From Linanthus parryae (Eukaryota > Streptophyta > Magnoliopsida > Ericales > Polemoniaceae), in NCBI GenBank assembly GCA_023055425.1, contig JALGPY010000004.1, forward strand, positions 57,497,718-57,561,717: DNA of 64,000 bases, given 5' to 3'. The notes below the pieces were generated by a model, which was given only the letters and a program-made list of their open reading frames with translations, was not told the origin of the DNA and searched no databases. Positions 10,725-21,005 of this stretch are shown here, piece after piece. Both the position numbers and the translations under genes were made by a program. Each line of letters opens with the position of its first letter. Position 1 is the first letter of the stretch.

Positions 10725-11537
10725 AGAAGCTCAGATAAAGAAAAAAATAGCAAGAAAAGGGGTTTATATAGGACTTAGAGGAGACTTTTCAGTTTCGTGG
10801 CCAAGTCTGCAACGCCTTGGGAATAAGCAAGAATCAATGACCCTATATAAAGACTAAGACGATATAGTAGCACGCCTTATTTAATGACCCTAGGTCATGA
10901 TGAAGGTCGGGCCCACTGCGTGAGAAGCACGCCTTATTTAATAATATGGCAACACGGTAATCCAAGTAATCATGGCAAAACATGATGCGATAATTACTGC
11001 ACATTGGAATGCGAAATGAGATCATTCAGAAAACAAAGGCCAACATCGCGTTCAAGTGTTTGAAAAAAAAACAGGGTAGCATTACAACACGCAGCTTGCT
11101 AAAAGAGAACATATAGTTATTGAAACAAATCCTTTACTAGAGGATCTCCTGGTGCTAGAGGTATCGAGGCCTTCTCTGCCTTGGCAACGTGCTGCATCAG
11201 CTTCTCAACACTAGCCTTTATCTCGTGGAAGAGCTTGGAAGCCTATTCGGCCTTCTTCTTTTGCTCCTCCAATTTGTTCTTTTCAAGGGCAAGGTTGCAG
11301 TGGCCATAATTCAGCGTAACAGAGTGGAGAATTTGGTTGAGCCTCTTAAGAAGAATGTTTGCGCATTTGGAGCTGAAATAGTAACGGGAGTTGTCACCGA
11401 CAGCTGCTCGAAAAGCCAGATCACTTCTGTCAGGTAAATCCTCCTATCAAAGGGACTTAGCTCCAAAGCTCTTGCAAATGACCTCGGATATGATTGGCGC
11501 ATCTTCATAAGCCAGTCCACGTCAGATTGCCTCATAC

Positions 11538-11612
11538 CTAAGGAAATGACAAGTTTTGGTATGCAACCATTAACGAGGAGATGAAATGAGTATGAGATGT
11601 GACACCACATAC
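11538..11612 (-). other. 75-bp GT-AG intron in antisense PMD-type gene
   Basis: On the minus strand the donor is AACAG|GTATGTGG and the acceptor TTTCCTTAG|GTATGAGG. Removing it joins two stretches of the same protein-like frame. An intron in antisense orientation would not be spliced from the retrotransposon's genomic RNA, so it can persist there. Confidence 0.65.
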
Positions 11613-13326
11613 CTGTTCCCTCAATAATCTGGCGCAATGAGGGGATGCGCGTAGCCTGGAATGATGGATCATTTCCTTGCAGCATTACTTGACTATCAGC
11701 CAAAGCTTCGCGCTCGTTGTAGTCAGCAGGTATGACATAAGAGTCAACACTTCCAATAGCCGCTGTTGCCTGCGAACCCCATAAGCTCCATGCATCAGGT
11801 ACTAGCGAGAATTCCATCTCAAGAGAATGGATAAGAGGGCTCTACTGAGGAGGTCTTCAAACACCAATTGAGGTAGCTGGACTTGGAGGGATTTGTGGAG
11901 TATTTTCACCACTAACAGGAGTAACAGCTTATGGAAGAGGGACAACACTGTTATCAGCAACTGCAGCCTCTCCAGGAGGACTTGTTTCAAGAGTCTCCAC
12001 TGAGGCATCCACATTCACATGCAATGACTGCAGAACAACTTGATCAGTTTCTGTTTGCCTAGGGACTTGTTCACATTCAAGAAATTCATGTGGCTCATGA
12101 GTTCTCGTTGGGGCATCAACATTCTCATGAGATGGCTGGTCTTCGATGAATTGTTCGTTTCTGTGAACTTCAGCTCTAGCACCCTCTGCTTCCATCTCTT
12201 CGCCCATGCCATCCTCACTCGCATGCTCATCTTCAGCACCTCCCTCTCGCATCTCGGTGTCAAGACCATCATCTTCAGCTGACTCAATTACATCTTCCAA
12301 GGGCTCCCCTGCATCTTCTGTAGCCATAACAGGCTTCTCTGCGCACGAAATTCGCTCTGGAGCGCGAGACATGGGAGATTAAAATCTTTGCTCAAGCACC
12401 ATTACATCCTCATAGTTACTCTGAGCAATGACCTAAGCAGTAGGACCGACACTTCTTAAGAAGACACGCCTCTTAGCATAACTTCTAGGAGGGGAGATGA
12501 GCAAAACCTCGCACAGCAAAGAGTCACAAGGATCGACAGCAGGTGCACCAACACTTGCCTCACCAGTGGTCAAGCTCGCAGCAGAAGCATCAACAATCAT
12601 TCCTCGCGCAGCACCAGGCTCACTCGAAGTAGCAGCAGGCTCATTCCAAGCAGTACCTCATGCAGGACGAATTTGGACAAGTCATTGAGATAATTGGAGT
12701 TATGAACTATTTATTACGTTATGTTCTATGTTTAGATCAAAAGCGAGCACCTCCACACTCATGTGGGATTGCAGATCCAACACCATATTATATAGACGAG
12801 ACCCAATATCCTACAGATGTTCCCTCATCTATCACATCCTTAAGGTGTGCGTGGCCTGACGTTATGTGAAAACTCGTTATGATATGGAATTATTTGTTAG
12901 TTGTACTTATAAACATTGCCAAATGTTTATCTGAGGGTTCGCCACATTTGCTCACTAACCATCGGCAAATGTCATGTTTAGACACATCGTGCTTTAATGC
13001 ACCAAAGATTACTTCTTGGTAAGTTACAGCAAGGTTAAATATCGTAACTTCTACATCACTTGTGATTTCCTCAAAGTCATGTTGAGCTTGTTCTAAGGCA
13101 GCCATGCTCATGTTACCAGCATGTTGCTCTTCTTGACTTCTCCTTTTCACAGCTTCCACATCATCTTCCTCGTGTTTCATCCTTCTCTCTTCTGCCTCAG
13201 CGGCCATCCTCTTGGACTCTTCGATTATGTCCTCGTCTATGGGTTCACTTGACGCATCTGAGCGAGAGCTCTTTGTCTTTCGACGTTCCTTGGCCAGAAG
13301 GTCACTGATGGTCTTACTATCATCAT

Positions 13327-13404
13327 CTGTGAAGAGAGAATTTTTTCTAACAACGTTATTGTTGAAAATTTTGATGGAAAGAAAATTAAGTTCATTTGAG
13401 TTAC
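13327..13404 (-). other. 78-bp GT-AG intron in antisense PMD-type gene
   Basis: On the minus strand the donor is CAGAAG|GTAACTC and the acceptor TCTTCACAG|ATGATG, with a T-rich, AT-rich interior typical of plant introns. It separates the acidic EEEEDREEREE segment from the next charged segment. Confidence 0.65.
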
Positions 13405-15588
13405 CTTCTGAACTTTCTTGCCTTGCTTCTTCTTCTTGTTCTTATTCTATTCCTCCTTATTTTTCTTCTCTCTCTTCTCTATCTTCCTCTTCCTCCTGAT
13501 CATACGGGACAAAATCTTCAACTACAAGTTCCTTTCGGGACTTGCTGCACAGAGGACCTTTGCCTTTGCCTTTGGGAGCAGGAGCTTCCGTGGGTGGCGA
13601 AGCCGGAACTTCCGTGGGTGGCGTAGAGATCACGATTGCATTTTGCTTTTTAGCCTTTGGAGCAATATTTGCGTCCACTTCAGCACTCTTGCTTATCAGG
13701 GAGCGAGCGAAAACATCCATCTCCTGGTGCACAAAAGCCTCCACTTTAAGATCCATCTCCATAGTCAAAGAGATGACCTGCTTACTTCTCTTTGCATGAA
13801 GGATAGCATTACTGGCGAAGTACAGCGGTCTCCAGACGCGAACCTCCTCAAACAGCACTGAAAAAGAGAAATTTAAATAAGACATCGCATTTCAAAAAGA
13901 GATGAGTTTCAAGAAATACATAGAGGTGTTATTTACCTTAGAGAAGGATTCACTATACTCAATCATGCACCCAATCCCTCCCCTGACAGCGGTCATCTTC
14001 TCAGAAGGATCACGTCAGCCCATAGGTGATTTTCCTTGTGAAGCAAGGAGTAAAAACCATAAGAAGAGTTTTCCAAACTACAGATTTGACGGAACGGGAA
14101 GCAATTCCTTCTAATGGAGGGAGCCCTGCTGATGCGCGGAGAAGCGGGTGAAGTAAACCTTGCTTGCTAAGTGTTCCTGAAAGAAATCCAACTTTTGGTG
14201 GGGCAACCTTCACGCTTCCCTGAAGGCTGATTGAAAGGCAGACTACCAACAAGAACAAATTTGCACCTCGGTAACAGCAGTCGCTTGTAGCAATCTCTGT
14301 TCACTGATTTAGGCCAAAGGGAAGGTACCACTGCGTCGTAGCCAAATTGGGGGCAAACGCGAGATGGATCAACATCGGCTGTGATACACTCATACTTGGG
14401 CGATATCTCAGCGATATACTCAGCTAGAGCAGGCAGTCAGCCTCTCAAACACCAGCAAACAAACTCTCTGTAGCTGCTAGCCCCTTTGATGAGAGTGTCC
14501 TTGGAGATGGGGCCACATTTAGCTAGGTACATACGCCCGAAGAATCGCACCTCTTCAATGCGAGTGGTATAAGGTGTGGAAGTAATCTTGGCTCGATCGT
14601 CGCATATCAAACGCCATGCACACTTGGGCTCTTTTTTCTTATACCATCGGGCAGCTCTCCCACACCAAAGTGCGTTCTGAGCACCAGGAACATTCCAAGC
14701 TCTGGCATTTGAAGGGACCGGAGCATAGGAAGGCCACCTTTCAAACAACCACATGGTAAGAAAGGAAATATTGACAAAAGTAGGCACATCAAGTCACCCG
14801 CGCGACTCTTCAACTGCAACTACAAGTTCGTACAGTCGAAGGTAGAGGGTTCCCAACACCAGAGGCCCGAGTGTCTGGCCTCTGGTGTTGATAGTTTGAC
14901 AGCACTAGGCAGAACTTGATAAAAGACCCCATCATGAGGATGACCGTCGATCAAGTACCGCGAGAGCCAAATGCAAAGAAAGCCACATAAGGTCCACCAT
15001 TTGCGCATACAGAGTGAGCTCTTCATCAACTTCCAGTGTAGCCAAGGGATTGACCTCCCCCATGGGAGAAAGATCATACAGCATATGCACGTCCTCCAAG
15101 GTGTGGGTTGCCTCAAACTCAAAAAAATGGAAAGTGTGGGTTACAGGCGGGTATCTGGAAAAGAGTTTCAGAAGCATAGTCATATACAGTTTCACAGCAG
15201 CACCTTTCGCAGCCCTGATGGCGTAATAAACCCCAGCCTGATTCCGATTGACAGCATGATGGGTCAGTACGTGATCAATCCATTCATCCATTAAGTCCAA
15301 CTTGTTCACGAAGGCCTGGGTTGAGATATCAGTGTGTGGGTAGAACCCATTTTCAAGACCCAATCTCACCACATCCTTGGCGTCAATAAAGTCCAATTCT
15401 GCTCGACTAGGTGGAGGAGTTAGCAATAGCAGATCTTCAGTAGCAAGGTCTGGAAAATTCTTTAATTTGGTTATGGCATTGTAATAGTCTTAACCACCCA
15501 GATAAGGAGCTTTCTTCCACAAATTTTAGGGAAGATCTGGAATTTCCTCAGCCTCCTTCACAGATTTGGTTACCCTTGTCCTGGCCAT

Positions 15589-16338
15589 TTCCACAACAAA
15601 GCAAGAACAATGGGGGAGAAATATATTCACTTTTCGTTTTCAAGAAGAAATTCAAGAGCAAGTCTTACGAGTTTTTGAAGAATCGTCTGGTTCAGTTTCA
15701 AGAATGCTAAGTTTCAGGGTTTCAAGTTGACTGATATGAACTTCAATTTCGAGAAGTTAAAAATTTTACGAGTTCCAGATTTTAAGGTTTTAAGAACCTT
15801 TTTCCGGACAGTTACCAACAATGGTGGGTTTCAAGTGTTTCTGGGTTGTATATTCAATAGATAAATGAATTTAAAGATAGAGATTGCCATACGAGAAGCA
15901 TTAATCCAAAAATTTAGTGAGCGAACCTTGTGTTTTTTAAGCGATCTGAAGTAGTCGATTTGCCAAGAAGAACGTGAGATTGATAATCTGGATTTGCTCT
16001 CGAAGATTCTCAATAACCATTCAACTCTAGAGAGAAGCAGTAGCTTGAAACAATGGAGGATGAGGAGCATTTATTCAAATCTACTGAAGAGTCGCGTCCT
16101 TTCAGTGGTCGAATCGCAACAGTCACCGCCGAATCGCGCAATCACAGGCCTATGCTGATGTCACGGCTAAAACCCTAGAGGAACAGAAGGCACGACTCTA
16201 GGGATTCTAGGTCATAATGACATGCACGGGGGCTGATTTCTCGGAAATTTGAATTGGTGCGTAGCTGAAACGTGTGCACTGGTTTTTGCGCATTGAAGTC
16301 TATCTGATTAGTGTCTCCACGCGCAAAAAGGGGGCTAA
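15589..16338 (+). other. gypsy 3' untranslated region with polypurine tract
   Basis: No coding signal on either strand. On the minus strand this would be the upstream region of the PMD-type gene. A polypurine tract (GCAAAAAGGGGG, about 16323-16334) lies immediately before the 3' LTR, as needed for plus-strand priming. Confidence 0.7.
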
Positions 16339-17541
16339 TGTAGATAGTGTGTTCTAGCCGCGTGAGTCAGCCTACACGTGGCAATCATCCAGCACATTTG
16401 GTGGTGCTCCAGTACTACACAAGCATTACTCATGCTTATCCATGTGGGGGCTGCGAGACAGGGCCTCGCGTACCAACACGGGACTTGTAGGGATTTAGTG
16501 GTTTGGAGGCTAGAGTAAGATCTGTCGTGCGCGAGTGATAACCAGGCCCGCGCGCAACCCTTGGTAACTTGTTTGAGAGATTTATGGCCACGTGTCCCAA
16601 AAACCCGGTCAACCTCATAACGGTTCAGGTATACGCGGACGAAGTGCATAACGGTCCCTATATATGCGGTCGAACGTGCCGTTATGGTCGAGGTAATTAA
16701 GTCGCCATTAATGATCCCATTAAACTACTAAAACGGTCACATTCCCCACTATATATAGGATTGTTAACCCTTCATTGCAATCATCTGACCTACTAACTAC
16801 GCGGAAGCTATGCCCATATATTGTCTCTCTCTCTCACACAGTTGCCATTGTCTTACTCTCTCCCTACTCACTACCTTACACTTCTCTGTGTTTGTTTCTC
16901 TACTAGGAATGACAATATGGTCTGATCCGATCTGAGATCCGAGCGATCCAATCTGAATGGATCGGATCTGAATCTGATCCAATTGAAAATGGATTGGATT
17001 TGGATCTGGAAAGCCAGATCTGAACATATTTGGATCTGGATTTGGATCTGAGGGCAGATCCACCGGGTTCCGACCCGATCCGATTCGAAGTATATGTGTT
17101 CTTTATAAATATATCTCTATTACCTCCCCACTTACACTTTCAAGAAGAATACTATATAACTACAACCTACAAAGCTATTTTTTTTTTGTTTTTAGGCTTC
17201 ATAACTTACGAACATGCCTTATTGTATGAAATAGTGTTTATTTTTTAATGTTATTTTTTCTATTTAGTTGCGAACTCGAGCCGCATCCAATCCGAATCCG
17301 ACCCGACCACGTACTATATGGATTTATGGATCGGATTTGGATCAGCTTAATGAAAGCCGATCCGGTATGATCCGAATCCAGTGATGATCCGAGCGGATGT
17401 GGATCGGATCTGGATCCCATTTATCCTGGTCGGATCTGGATCGGGAAGGGCTTGATCTGATCCAGATCCGACCCGTTGCCATCCCTATTCTCTACTCTTG
17501 GTGTACGCTTGGATCTTCATCATCGGATCCTCCTGTACACA
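16339..17541 (+). repeat. 3' LTR of gypsy element, interrupted by MITE
   Basis: Starts TGTAGATAG after the polypurine tract and ends TACACA. Without the 584-bp MITE and its duplicated 8 bp the LTR is about 611 bp. TATA-like stretches lie at about 16658-16666 and 16749-16758, and a G-box-like CACGTG at about 16590. The same LTR occurs inverted as a solo copy at 19498-20115. Confidence 0.93.
16904..17487. mobile_element. hAT-like MITE with GATC-rich interior
   Basis: The ends are TAGGAATGACAA and TTGCCATCCCTA, imperfect 12-bp inverted repeats. They are flanked by a perfect 8-bp target duplication TTCTCTAC (16896-16903 and 17488-17495), which fits the hAT superfamily. Both subterminal regions are packed with GGATCTGGATC / GGATCGGATC variants. 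The middle is AT-rich with no coding capacity. The 5' LTR of the host element lacks it, so it inserted after the gypsy element. Confidence 0.88.
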
Positions 17542-18150
17542 GCTAGCTGGGTAGGTTCATATCAAAGCCCTATTCGCATTTACTTTTTTTGCTTCCTAGA
17601 TCTGTGTTTGCAGGTCACCTGCGGCGGTTTCTCCCGCCTTAATCATCAAGGTTCTCTGGTGGTTCTTGCCTCTTGTTCTCCATCGGTGTTTCGGCCCAAG
17701 GTTTCACTCTGCCGCTTCAAGAACTATTTAAGCGACAATCTTCACCGCTTCATCGACAGTTCCACCGCATGCCGAGATGGGAATTCCTGGTAGGTTTCCT
17801 CCGTTGTCGGGGTTCTCCTAGGCCAATCCTCGACAGCTTCATATATATTCGCCGTCTTTTATGGCGGCTCAATACCCCAAGTTACCGACGGCTACAGCGT
17901 CTCACCGCTTCAAGATGAGGCTCTTTTTTCCTTGTTGCTCTGAACAAGTCTAGTGACTTGTTTGGGTACATGTTTTTTTGACGAATTTGTTGTAATTGTT
18001 CCTCCTCATGTATTTTACATTTTACATGTTTTCTCCTTATTAACCTTAGATCCCTTGCATAATTCTGGATCTTTTGTTAGCAATATCCTCAAGAAAAGTC
18101 TGGTACTTATTAATAGTTCAGTTGTTTTCAAAAATAAAAGAAAAGAAAAC
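17542..18150 (+). mobile_element. A-tailed retroposed segment, copy A (5' part lost)
   Basis: Same sequence as 34523-35277 in copy B but starting at the gypsy insertion point. It ends in the A-rich tail at about 18128-18150. The right target duplication seen in B, D and E is missing because the adjacent ~600 bp are absent here. Confidence 0.7.
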
Positions 18151-18831
18151 TAATAAATTACAATAATATTTCACAATTTCGTTAGTTGTTATGAATATGC
18201 CTTGAATGGAGTCGGCAGGGCTCAATCGAGGAATTAAAAGAAGAGGCATCAAGACATGAAGAAGTGGAGGAAGGCAATACTCACTGCCCTTTCGCATGAA
18301 AGGAAGAGGGCATTTTCATGAGTGATTCGTGCGAATGGCATGTCCAATATCCATACTGGGAAATCATCCGGAAACTCCATGAGCACAAGAATATGCTCCA
18401 ACATTACCTTTTGGCTCTTCCAAAGGCAACAAAGGTAAACATGGTGTCCTTTCAACTCGTCTCTCATAATTTCTATGTAAGAGATAGACCAAATCCTGGT
18501 TTCTCTAGGGTTATCCCTGAAGATTATCGATTTTACCTTGAGGCGTCTTCAGCATGACCGCCTACTCATAGCAGCCCATTTTGGCCTTATGTTCCCTATT
18601 ACTCAGCCCTATACAGTTTCACAAATCATAGTCTCTCCTTTATGAGGGATTAGAGCTATTTAGTCCATCTATTTAGTCAATTTATAAATGAAATTTGTCA
18701 ACAAAAAAGAATGTGATGCACCAGAAAGATTTGTATTAGGCTAGTGCTTGGTTGATATTAACCGCTGGTCACAATAATGTAGGTGGTCTCTGCTGGAACT
18801 ATGCTCAGAATGTGAATCTGTTCTCTTCCGC
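18151..18831. other. unit A spacer, no recognised gene
   Basis: Conserved in B and D with short indels. Small ORFs run on both strands (for example 18249-18467 minus and 18318-18557 plus), but none shows a known motif. The A copy has a private stretch at 18541-18595. Confidence 0.5.
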
Positions 18832-19262
18832 CTAACTCCTGTTAATTGCTTCCACTTCGCTGACATCGTCTTCTATTCTAAAATTGCCCCTCTCATCTAC
18901 TGTCTCCATGTCAAACTGGCAGCACTGCTCGTACCTGGTAGATGTTGCTTTGCGCCACTTCTGCCTAAGACTTCCTGCCATTTTTTTACTTGCCCGGTTC
19001 TGCTGATTGGGTCTGCTAAACTTATTGTCCAACTTAAGAAGTCCTCCTTTCACTAATAATTGACTCCTCGGTAGCCCTTCTAGCATCGATTGCAAATGTA
19101 TTTTGGCGGTGCTCTCAGTACCTTCCTTTTTGGGTTACCCATGCCTCCAGTCAAAGCTCCTGTCCGCACTCTTCATTTCATTGGTCCTCTAGTTAGCTAC
19201 AGACTCTTCACTGGCTTGAGGTCCAAAGGCTTAAATGAACTTAGCAAGAACTTGTTGCGCAT
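18832..19262 (-). pseudogene. conserved minus-strand ORF region of unknown identity, copy A (split by copia)
   Basis: A minus-strand frame (LLVKGGLLKLDNKFSRPNQ..., MAGSLRQKWRKATSTRYEQCCQFD...) matches 36380-36778 in B and 55803-56201 in D with few stops. The more upstream part of the same strand lies beyond the copia element, at 27561-27960. The composition (basic, then acidic) looks protein-like, but I do not recognise a family. It may be an exon of a host gene caught in the unit. Confidence 0.4.
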
Positions 19263-20350
19263 TGTTAGTATTTGGTGCGCCCATATGGGGTGCACAATAC
19301 AATAATCCTAATCTTATGGGGTTAGGTGAGACTAGCTCAAACCTTATGGGGTTATTAGCAAGTACATAAACCCTAGGGGGTAATGTTGCAATTGGGTATA
19401 AGTCTGTCTATATAAGGAGACAGCCTCCTACACATTATTATGTGAGACATAATAATAACACACTACTGTAGAGATCATGTGTTGATCGTAATACAGTTGT
19501 GTACGAGATAATCCTGCTGAGAGAATTCAATATACACCAAGAGTAGGGGATAGAAAGAACACAGGAAGAATAGGGTTGTGTGTAGGGAGAGAGTAAGACA
19601 ATAGAACTGAGAGAGAGACAGAATTTTGGCAGAGCTTCCGCGTATCTCAGGTGATTCTCCCCTGTATGGAAGGGTTAACGATCCTATATATAACGGAGAA
19701 TGTGACCGTTGTAGTGGAATAATGCGCCCATTAATTGCGGCTTAATTAGCTTAACCACAACGGCACGTTCGTCCGCGTATATAGGGACTGTTACGGCAAG
19801 TTCGTCCGCTTATACCGGAACCGTTATGAGGTTGACCGGGTTGACCGGGTTTATGGAGCTCGTGCCATAAATCTCTCAAAGCAGTTACTAGGGGTCGCGC
19901 GCGGGCTTGGTTGTCGCTTGCGCGCGACAGGACTTACTCTAGCCTCCAAAGCACTAAGTCCCTACAAGTCCCGTGTGGTGGTATGCGAGGGTCCTGTCTC
20001 GCAGCCCCCACGTGGATCAGCACAGGTGGTGATCCAGTGTGTGTGGAGCACAGCTAGGTGAGCTGGATGGTTGCCACGTGGCTAAGATTTGCCAGTCTAG
20101 AAAGCACTATCTACAACAGTAAACCCTAGACTCTCTATCTAACTAGCCTCCATTGGTGGAACTTGGAGTGGATTAGAGCATTCATCTTAGTGATTCGAGC
20201 CAGACTGTTGGAACAAGGTGGGTATGTGAAAGCAAGCATCGTACGATCATCCGCTGTGCTTAGGATCTAAGGAAGACATGGTAAATATATGAATTTTCTG
20301 CTATAATTCATGTTGTGGATCTGTATGTGATAGATTATGTTCGTCCTTCA
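19263..20350 (+). repeat. copia 5' LTR, interrupted by a gypsy solo LTR
   Basis: Starts TGTTAGTATTTGG and ends CGTCCTTCA. A TATA-like box lies in CTATATAAGG around 19415. The inserted solo LTR plus its duplicated 5 bp accounts for 623 bp, which leaves 465 bp. Confidence 0.94.
19498..20115 (-). mobile_element. solo LTR of the gypsy family, inverted, nested in copia LTR
   Basis: The reverse complement matches the gypsy LTR of 16339-17541 end to end, without its MITE. It runs from TGTAGATAGTG... to ...TACACA. The flanks are the perfect 5-bp duplication ACAGT (19493-19497 and 20116-20120). A solo LTR is the product of LTR-LTR recombination of a once complete element. Confidence 0.94.
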
Positions 20351-20351
20351 T

Positions 20352-20364
20352 TGGTATCAGATCC
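20352..20364 (+). promoter_or_regulatory. copia primer binding site (initiator tRNA-Met type)
   Basis: TGGTATCAGATCC lies one base after the LTR end. It differs by one base from the common plant TGGTATCAGAGCC primer site for initiator methionine tRNA. Confidence 0.88.
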
Positions 20365-20679
20365 TTAGGCTTGTTTTTCGTGCCTCGTTATGCGTACCCA
20401 ATCAGTTTAGAAAATCGTGTTTCTGAAAATTCATAAACTGATAGTGAAACCTATAGGGTTAGATAGGGATTTTCACGAGGATTCCAGAAATATAAATTTT
20501 GTAATTTTTGGACGAACAGAGAATTAGTGATGAATATTTTAAGATTCAGAACAGTATAAATCTAGACTGTTAGATCTGAGCTGTAAAGAGATTTTTTCAA
20601 AAGGTGTTAAAATTGAGTTTTGAACACATAATCGGAATCAGGGAGAAAAGACGAGTCCAGCGGTATAAGGATCACCGGA

Positions 20680-21005
20680 TACGGAGGCCGGGAAGGCGGC
20701 GCGTGGGCTTCACGCGCCACCGACGCCGCCTCCAAGCGCGGCCACGCGCAGCCACGTCAGCCCTAGGGCTGACGTGGCATGATGACGTGGCGGTGCAACG
20801 TAAGCATTAGGGATGACGTGGCAATGACGTGGCAATCACGTGGATGATGTGGCGTTTGACGTGGTAGATGACGTCAGCATTGGGCTGACGTGGCTTGCCA
20901 CGTGGCGTGCTGACGTGGCACTCAGCCGACGTCGGCGCGTAGCGGAGTCGGACGCACCTACGCGCTGCGGCGCGTGTCGGCTCGTGCGCCCTCCTCCGAC
21001 CACCA
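20680..21005 (+). promoter_or_regulatory. GC-rich copia leader with dense TGACGTGGC motifs and a 28-bp palindrome
   Basis: Exact TGACGTGGC starts at 20770, 20783, 20814, 20825, 20886 and 20911, with its reverse complement at 20751-20759. Related sites are TGACGTGGT (20857), TGACGTCA (20869) and CACGTG (20837, 20899). Bases 20751-20778 form a perfect palindrome with half GCCACGTCAGCCCT. These ACGT-core motifs are binding sites of plant bZIP factors (C/G-box, as-1-like). Position between primer site and gag makes this a transcribed leader that could act as a downstream enhancer or as RNA structure. Function is inferred. Confidence 0.65.

Larger units (their letters stand above)
11060..15588 (-). 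pseudogene. antisense plant mobile domain (PMD)-type gene within gypsy element
   Basis: The minus-strand start is ATG at 15588 (MARTRVTKSVKEAEEIPDLP), with two in-frame stops soon after. The N-terminal half has PMD words: THTFHF...THTLEDVHMLYDL (about 15060-15135), LGPLVLGTLYLRLYELV (about 14810-14865), and FLTMWLFERWPSYAP (about 14715-14765). PMD proteins are plant nuclear proteins related to transposon-borne genes. The C-terminal half is P/K/E-rich with acidic runs (13457-13885, 11929-12372), a coiled-coil-like segment (12890-13207) and a conserved-looking block (11311-11817). Two introns have good borders: 13327-13404 and 11538-11612. Frameshifts and stops make it a pseudogene. It could be a captured host gene or a lineage-typical antisense gene. 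Confidence 0.72.
1..17541 (+). mobile_element. Ty3/gypsy LTR retrotransposon (Tat/Ogre-like), degenerate, with nested insertions
   Basis: Two direct LTRs (1-524, 16339-17541) flank an internal region that reads gag tail, aspartic protease, RT, RNase H and integrase in that order, which is Ty3/gypsy order. Protein words such as KDDFPLPNID in RT and FDGSSTKKGGG in RNase H are typical of the plant Tat/Ogre lineage. A CACTA element (3666-7398) and a hAT-like MITE (16904-17487) are nested inside. Removing these two gives about 13.2 kb within the window. After the 3' LTR the sequence continues as the tandem unit seen at 34660, so the element integrated into a copy of that unit. Its left flank and about 82 bp of the 5' LTR lie outside the window. 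Stops, frameshifts and altered active-site residues show that it cannot make its own proteins. The lineage call is by motif recognition. Confidence 0.93.

Noticed and set aside
16335..16649. Minus-strand ORFs in the gypsy LTR
   Set aside because: They lie across LTR promoter sequence and show no protein-like conservation with the 5' LTR.
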